Source: Chitinophagales bacterium | Lineage (GTDB): Bacteria; Bacteroidota; Bacteroidia; Chitinophagales; Saprospiraceae | Direction: 5' to 3' | Length of the DNA stretch: 64,000 nucleotides | Assembly: GCA_022360175.1 (NCBI GenBank) | Contig: JAKSDI010000303.1 | Coordinates: 1-64,000, forward strand | In this document: positions 59,334 to 64,000 of the stretch, in pieces | Numbering within the stretch: position 1 is the stretch's first letter | Layout: each line of letters begins with the position of its first letter | Made by a program: the position numbers and the translations under genes | The notes under the pieces: generated by a model | What the model was told of the DNA's origin: nothing | Seen by the model: the letters and a program-made list of their open reading frames with translations, nothing else | The model's database searches: none

Positions 59334-59690
59334 ATGAAAGATTTTCTTTTAATCATTAAAACAGAAGGGTGTATTTGGACAGATTTATCTACGGAGCAAC
59401 TGCAACACCACATGGAACAGGGTGCCAGGTATATTGGCGGGCTCATGGAAAAAGGAATATTAAAAGCTGCCAATCCTACAGATAAAGAAGGTAGCAGACT
59501 AGTATCTGAACAGAATGGAGCTTTAAAAGATGGTCCTTTTAATGAAAGTAAGGAAATAGTAGCTGGTTTTTTTCACATCAGTGCAAAAGATATAAACGAA
59601 GCTACTGAAATTGCCAAGAAAAACCCTATTTTTCAAGATATCCCCACCAAGATTGAGGTTCATCCATTGATGCCCATAGGAGGGAATTAA
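59334..59690 (+). CDS. DGPF/YCII-related protein, partner of the ECF42 sigma factor
   Basis: A 118-residue protein beginning MKDFLLIIKTEGCIW with the signature DGPF at residues 66-69 (ALKDGPFNESKEIVAGFFH). DGPF proteins are YCII-fold and are linked to ECF42 sigma factors across bacteria, consistent with the gene just upstream. The longer in-frame start at 59286 would add 16 non-conserved residues. Molecular function is not established; a hydrolase or sensor role is speculative. A strong hairpin follows. Confidence 0.9.
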   Translation: MKDFLLIIKTEGCIWTDLSTEQLQHHMEQGARYIGGLMEKGILKAANPTDKEGSRLVSEQNGALKDGPFNESKEIVAGFFHISAKDINEATEIAKKNPIFQDIPTKIEVHPLMPIGGN

Positions 59691-59709
59691 TCATAAAGAC
59701 AACTAATGC

Positions 59710-59747
59710 AAAAGCCATAATGAATTCAAACTTTCATTATGGCTTTT
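59710..59747 (+). terminator. Terminator of the ECF42-DGPF pair
   Basis: AAAAGCCATAATGAA (59710-59724) pairs perfectly with TTCATTATGGCTTTT (59733-59747), with the T-run part of the stem. It lies 20 bases past the DGPF stop and before the membrane-protein gene at 59785. Confidence 0.85.
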
Positions 59748-59784
59748 TACATTTGGAGATATTCTATTAAAATCCAGTCCTCTT

Positions 59785-60186
59785 ATGAATAAATTTCAAG
59801 ACACTCTAAACACCATCACCCCCAAACAACTATTCCTAATAGATAGCTTTGGAGCATTATTAACGGCTTTTATGCTTGGTATTGTGCTCGCCAGGCTTGA
59901 AAGTTTTTTTGGAATGCCAAGAGATATTTTATATATCTTATCTCTTATCGCCTGTGTATTTGCCTTATATTCCTTTATCTGCTATCGTTTCACACCAGTA
60001 AACTGGCCGTTATTTTTAAGGATAATAGCCATTGCTAATTTGGCATATTGTATCCTTACTATAAGCTGTATTATCTACCTATATCAGCTACTTACTATTT
60101 GGGGGTTACTATACTTTCTACTTGAATGTATAGTAATTGTTGTATTGGTAAGCATAGAATGGAGGAAAGCGGCTACTAAAGGCTGA
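59785..60186 (+). CDS. Small four-helix membrane protein of unknown function
   Basis: A 133-residue protein with four predicted membrane helices (FLIDSFGALLTAFMLGIVLA, YILSLIACVFALYSFICY, LFLRIIAIANLAYCILTISC, LLYFLLECIVIVVLVSIEW). No motif identifies a function. It has its own position between two terminators, so it is probably a single-gene unit. It ends 10 bases before the hairpin that separates it from the convergent RND gene. Confidence 0.75.
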   Translation: MNKFQDTLNTITPKQLFLIDSFGALLTAFMLGIVLARLESFFGMPRDILYILSLIACVFALYSFICYRFTPVNWPLFLRIIAIANLAYCILTISCIIYLYQLLTIWGLLYFLLECIVIVVLVSIEWRKAATKG

Positions 60187-60196
60187 TGATTATATA

Positions 60197-60228
60197 GTCC
60201 GTGGTGATTTATTGAAATCACCACGGAC
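60197..60228. terminator. Hairpin between convergent genes
   Basis: GTCCGTGGTGATTT (60197-60210) pairs perfectly with AAATCACCACGGAC (60215-60228). Symmetric A/T flanks on both sides suit termination in both directions. Confidence 0.75.
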
Positions 60229-60236
60229 ATATATAA

Positions 60237-63200
60237 TTATTTTCTTACTAATCTCAATGCCCAACGCTTCAGGCGATAAGCAAGATAGAACATTACTGGT
60301 ACTACTACCAATGTCAGGAAGGTAGCAAATACCAGGCCATAGATAACCGTCCAGGCCATCGGGCCCCATACGGCTGTATTGTCTCCTCCAATAAATATTT
60401 GAGGATCAAGCCTGGTAATTAGTGTAAAGAAGTTGAAGTTGAAACCAACTGCAAGTGGTATCAAGCCTAATACGGTGGTAATGGCAGTAAGCAATACCGG
60501 CCGTAAACGAGTCGATCCCCCTTGTACAATAGCTTCTTTGGTATCTTCAATCCCCAATAGGCCGTTCTCACTTTCTTCAGGGTCTTTTTCCAGCTTTCTT
60601 TTGATCAGTAGGTTAACGTAGTCAATCAATACAATCGCATTATTTACGACTACCCCTGCCAGAGATATAATACCCACCCCTGTAAAGATTACTGAAATAT
60701 CACGGCCAGAAAAAGCATAGCCAAGGAATACACCAATCGTACTAAATAGTACAGATAGTATGATGATAAACGGAGATGCTACCGAGTTAAACTGAGCAAC
60801 AATAATGATGAAAATAGAGAATAGAGCAATACCAAAGGCTACATTCAAAAAGCCCATATCTTCGGACTGCTGCTGTTGCTCTCCTGTAAATTCATAAGTA
60901 AATCCATTAGGGAGTTCATACTGCGCCATATAGCTATCCATATCGGCGATTATCTCATTCGCATTATAACCTTCCAATACATTAGAGTAAATGGTAATCA
61001 CCCGATCCAGGTCCTTCCGCTTGATAGCACTATAAGTAGAAGTATATTTCACATCTGCCACAGCAGAAATCGGCACCTGAGAAATCTGTCCGTTAGAAGG
61101 GCTACGGAACGTAATTTTCTGATTTAGCAGATTATCCAGGTTATTTCTGTATCGTTCATCCAGGCGTAAGAAGATAGGATATTCATCTTCTCCATCCTTA
61201 TACTTGGAGACCTCTTTACCATAAACTGAAGTACGAATTCCATTGGCAATATCAAAAGTAGATATACCATAGCGGCGAGCAGCTTCTCTATCTACATTGA
61301 CAATCAATTCAGGCTTGCCAATCTTAATATCGGCCTGTAGCTCTTCAATACCCGGTATATTCTTAGAATTGATATAATTAATCACCTCTTCCGAAAGAAT
61401 CGCCAGCTGGTCAATTTCTTCTCCCTGAATCTCAAGGTTAATTGGTTTCCCAGCAGCAGGGCCATCTGCGTTTTTATCGACCGTGATATTCACACCTGGA
61501 ATTCCTCTTACAGATCGGCGAATTTCTTCCATGACAACAAAGGTTGAAATGCCATTTCTGTCTTTTGCAGGTACAAACGAAACTGTTAGTCTTGCTTTAT
61601 TTGGAGATGCACCTGGCTCTGGTGGGCCATTAGGATCTGATGTATTTTCTCCTATTTGTGTCAATACCGCTTCGACAATACCTCTATATGGTTCTATTAC
61701 CTTATTGATACGTTCTTCTATTTCACTGGAAATCTCACTGGTTTCTTCAATATCAGCCCCTAATGGAAGTTCTACAAAGGCATTGATATATATTGGATCA
61801 GCTGCCGGGAAGAACTCAACTCTAGGCATATTGGTAGCCAATAGTATAATTGAAGCAAACAACAATACGAAAGTACCTCCAAAGATCACTCCAGGAACCC
61901 GAAGTGCCCAGCGAATAAAGCGGTCATATCCTCTCTCTAAAATCGGTAATACCCGGTTTTGGAAATAGAAAGCACCAGGACGTAGTAAAAACCAGTTTAA
62001 TAGCGTAACAATAAGCGCAATACTCAATAAGTTTCGAGCAGCTTCTATCCCGGCAAAATGAGAAAGAATAGCAAGTACTAACATAACAGCTGCGCCAATC
62101 AGGATATTCTTTTGGCGACGTGCTCGCACCTCTTTATCGTCGGCTCTTTCATCCACTTTCATAAAGCGAGACGTAAATACTGTATTGATAACCAATGCCA
62201 CAAACAGAGATGAAATCAATACAATAATCAAAGTAATGGGAAGGTATTTCATAAATTCTCCCATAATACCAGGCCAGAATGCCAAGGGAAGGAAAGCAGC
62301 AAGCGTGGTAGCAGTAGAAGCAATAATTGGCATTGCAACTTCTCCTGCACCATATTTTGCAGCATCCATACCTGAATAACCTTCCTGCATGTATCGATAT
62401 ATGTTCTCTACCACTACTATGGCATTATCAACCAGGAGTCCCAGAGCCAGAATAAGAGCAAAAAGCACTACAATATTCATAGTAACTCCAGTAAGGGACA
62501 AAAACAAAATCCCCATCAACATGGAAAGGGGTATTGCAAGCCCTACGAAAAGTGCATTTCTTAAACCTAAGAAGAACAGCAATACCAATACTACCAAAAT
62601 CACACCTGAGATGATACTGTTTTCCAGGTTATTCACCTGATCACGTGTATTTACAGATTGGTCATTAAACATGCTGATTTTCAAATCCTTAGGAAGGACC
62701 AGTTTCGCATCATCTACGATTACCTTGATTTTATCCGCAGCATCGAGCAGGTTTTCGCCCTGCCTCTTCACTACATCCAGAGAAATAACAGGTAATCCAT
62801 CTGAACGAGCAATACTGGTCAAGTCCTGATACCCATAAGTAACCTTTGCTACATCTCGGAGATAAATCGGGCGCTGGTCTTCACTTTTCACGATCATCTC
62901 CTCCATTTCCTTCACATTCTCAAATTCGCCTGTAACACGAATTGCTCTTCGGAAGTTGTCATTTACCAATTCACCACCAGACATAGTGATATTCTCCAGG
63001 GCAATGGCATTTTCTATATCGGTGAAACTCACCTGCATAGACTCCATCTTAAGTAGATCAACATCAATCTTCACTTCTCGTTCTCGTGTACCTTTGAGCT
63101 CTACTCTTGATATTTCGTCCAGTTTTTCAATTTCATCTTCCAGATACTCTGCATAAGACCGCAATTCATCGTTGGTATAATCACCTGATATATTAACCGT

Positions 63201-63659
63201 TACAATCGGAATTTCTGATAAGTTAATATCTAATACTAAAGGATCAGCATCCAGGTCATTAGGCAATTCACTTTTCGATTGATCAACCGCATCTTTTACT
63301 TTACGGACCGCATCATCTATCTCCATATCAGCATCAAACTCTGCAGTAATTACAGAATAGTCTTGAATAGAAGTTGATCGGATCGTTTTGATTCCTGTAA
63401 TAGACTGCAATTCTTTTTCTATAGGCCTAGTTACAAGATTTTCAATATCAGCTGCTGAGTTACCAAAATACGGAGTGTTAATATATACTGTTGGCCAGTC
63501 CACTTCTGGAAACTGTTCTTTCGGCATCTGCTGATAGCTTTGGATACCGAAAATCATAATCATAAGGGTCAGGATAAATACACTGGTCCCATTGTCTACT
63601 GCCAGTGATGAGAGCCCAAATTGCCGTAACCCCTTTTTAGCTTTTTTTTCTTCAGCCAT
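60237..63659 (-). CDS. RND efflux transporter permease (AcrB/MexF-like, HAE1 type)
   Basis: An 1140-residue inner-membrane pump subunit with twelve helices and two large periplasmic loops. Family motifs include TRPIEKELQSITGI, the TM4 region ALGLLVDNAIVVVENI with its essential Asp, and the later IVVNNAIVLIDYVNLLIKR. The periplasmic adaptor gene lies immediately upstream on the same strand, the usual adaptor-permease order. The substrate class (drug, lipid or metal) cannot be decided; the absence of an obvious metal-site motif slightly favours organic substrates. No TolC-like gene is in the window. Confidence 0.94.
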   Translation of the reverse strand: MAEEKKAKKGLRQFGLSSLAVDNGTSVFILTLMIMIFGIQSYQQMPKEQFPEVDWPTVYINTPYFGNSAADIENLVTRPIEKELQSITGIKTIRSTSIQDYSVITAEFDADMEIDDAVRKVKDAVDQSKSELPNDLDADPLVLDINLSEIPIVTVNISGDYTNDELRSYAEYLEDEIEKLDEISRVELKGTREREVKIDVDLLKMESMQVSFTDIENAIALENITMSGGELVNDNFRRAIRVTGEFENVKEMEEMIVKSEDQRPIYLRDVAKVTYGYQDLTSIARSDGLPVISLDVVKRQGENLLDAADKIKVIVDDAKLVLPKDLKISMFNDQSVNTRDQVNNLENSIISGVILVVLVLLFFLGLRNALFVGLAIPLSMLMGILFLSLTGVTMNIVVLFALILALGLLVDNAIVVVENIYRYMQEGYSGMDAAKYGAGEVAMPIIASTATTLAAFLPLAFWPGIMGEFMKYLPITLIIVLISSLFVALVINTVFTSRFMKVDERADDKEVRARRQKNILIGAAVMLVLAILSHFAGIEAARNLLSIALIVTLLNWFLLRPGAFYFQNRVLPILERGYDRFIRWALRVPGVIFGGTFVLLFASIILLATNMPRVEFFPAADPIYINAFVELPLGADIEETSEISSEIEERINKVIEPYRGIVEAVLTQIGENTSDPNGPPEPGASPNKARLTVSFVPAKDRNGISTFVVMEEIRRSVRGIPGVNITVDKNADGPAAGKPINLEIQGEEIDQLAILSEEVINYINSKNIPGIEELQADIKIGKPELIVNVDREAARRYGISTFDIANGIRTSVYGKEVSKYKDGEDEYPIFLRLDERYRNNLDNLLNQKITFRSPSNGQISQVPISAVADVKYTSTYSAIKRKDLDRVITIYSNVLEGYNANEIIADMDSYMAQYELPNGFTYEFTGEQQQQSEDMGFLNVAFGIALFSIFIIIVAQFNSVASPFIIILSVLFSTIGVFLGYAFSGRDISVIFTGVGIISLAGVVVNNAIVLIDYVNLLIKRKLEKDPEESENGLLGIEDTKEAIVQGGSTRLRPVLLTAITTVLGLIPLAVGFNFNFFTLITRLDPQIFIGGDNTAVWGPMAWTVIYGLVFATFLTLVVVPVMFYLAYRLKRWALRLVRK

Positions 63660-63745
63660 TGGATGGTTTTATTTTGAGGAGCTTAAAAATGCTCCTATAA
63701 CTTTCAAAATGATTTTAGGATCAAAAGGATAGATTGTCCTTATCC

Positions 63746-64000
63746 TTACTTTGAAGTCTTTATCTTAACTTCCTGCCCTGCTGCTAATCCCTTGGCTCCA
63801 TCTAAAATAAGGGTCTCTCCCCCATCCAGGCCATCTTCTACAATAACCTCTCCTCCATAACTCTTACCAGTTTTGATAAACACTTTCCTGGCTACAGCAC
63901 CTTTAGCTCCTTCTTCAGTTACAAATACAAAGTCTTTCCCTCCAACTTCCTGTTGCACTACTTCGATAGGTACTGTGATTACATTTTCTTCCTTGTAATC
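63746..64000 (-). CDS. C-terminal part of the RND periplasmic adaptor (MFP) subunit (5' end outside window)
   Basis: The frame is open to the window edge (codons DYKEENVITVPIEVV and onward), so only the last 84 residues are visible. They match the membrane-proximal end of HlyD/AcrA-type adaptors: FVFVTEEGAKGAVARKVFIK, then VIVEDGLDGGETLILDGAKG and the closing GQEVKIKTSK. The stop is 86 bases before the permease start. The pair forms a standard RND efflux operon. Confidence 0.92.
   Translation of the reverse strand, partial: DYKEENVITVPIEVVQQEVGGKDFVFVTEEGAKGAVARKVFIKTGKSYGGEVIVEDGLDGGETLILDGAKGLAAGQEVKIKTSK

Noticed and set aside
60433..63156. Plus-strand frames opposite the RND permease
   Set aside because: They are reverse-strand shadows of a well-supported 1140-codon gene.

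Overview
The window is about 64 kb of a moderately AT-rich chromosome of a member of the Bacteroidota, most likely the class Saprospiria. The evidence is type IX secretion (T9SS) cargo with gliding-motility or type A C-terminal domains, a PorP/SprF-like protein, LytS/LytTR two-component genes with beta-propeller sensors, the long Bacteroidota form of signal peptidase I, DUF3098, DUF2452 and DUF1573 proteins, and repeated TAnnTTTG promoter elements. This placement is inference from gene content. No prophage, intact insertion sequence, CRISPR array or rRNA operon was seen. One tRNA gene (Lys, TTT) is present.

Layout. 1-7945: the end of a possible SWIM-type protein, rlmH, a rhomboid protease, the minus-strand run ftsX-DUF3098-uppP-truB, a secreted jelly-roll-like protein, a TPR protein, tadA and a lipoprotein. 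7946-12501: pcm, a phosphohexomutase and a GT39-like glycosyltransferase, with intergenic repeats, a small Uma2-like gene remnant and a MITE-like element. 12502-22008: a roughly 2235-residue T9SS surface protein preceded by a PorP/SprF-like gene, then an outer-membrane barrel with thrombospondin type 3 repeats that lacks the usual OmpA domain. 22009-31481: a second MITE-like element, corA, an HExxH membrane protein, a LolC/E-like permease, tyrS, a beta-barrel protein, an M6-like metallopeptidase lipoprotein and a ricin-like secreted protein. 31529-37790: two small genes (one DUF3841), two adjacent propeller-type LytS sensors and one LytTR regulator. 37888-45753: two arylsulfotransferase-like T9SS proteins, then an operon of a polytopic membrane protein, an MbnP-like lipoprotein and a di-haem cytochrome c peroxidase, then a Cys-rich secreted protein. 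45908-56443: lepB, DUF1573, DUF2452, a coiled-coil membrane protein, a 3'-5' exonuclease, a MATE transporter, a secreted protein, an alpha/beta hydrolase and a lone methylmalonyl-CoA mutase small subunit. 56515-64000: tRNA-Lys, dinB, an ECF42-type sigma factor with its DGPF/YCII protein, a small membrane protein, and an RND permease with the end of its adaptor gene.

How genes work together. The PorP-like protein and the giant surface protein are probably an outer-membrane anchor and its T9SS cargo. The two propeller sensors and the LytTR regulator look like one signalling module. The second sensor keeps the phospho-acceptor His but has lost the ATP-binding residues, so it is probably a pseudokinase partner of the first. 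The 41905-45146 operon resembles MbnP/MbnH copper-linked pairs and adds a membrane protein whose predicted mature N-terminus is His. These two loci are the best candidates for unusual biology. The structured intergenic elements at 12014-12210 and 22527-22703 are the best candidates for undescribed mobile or structured repeats.
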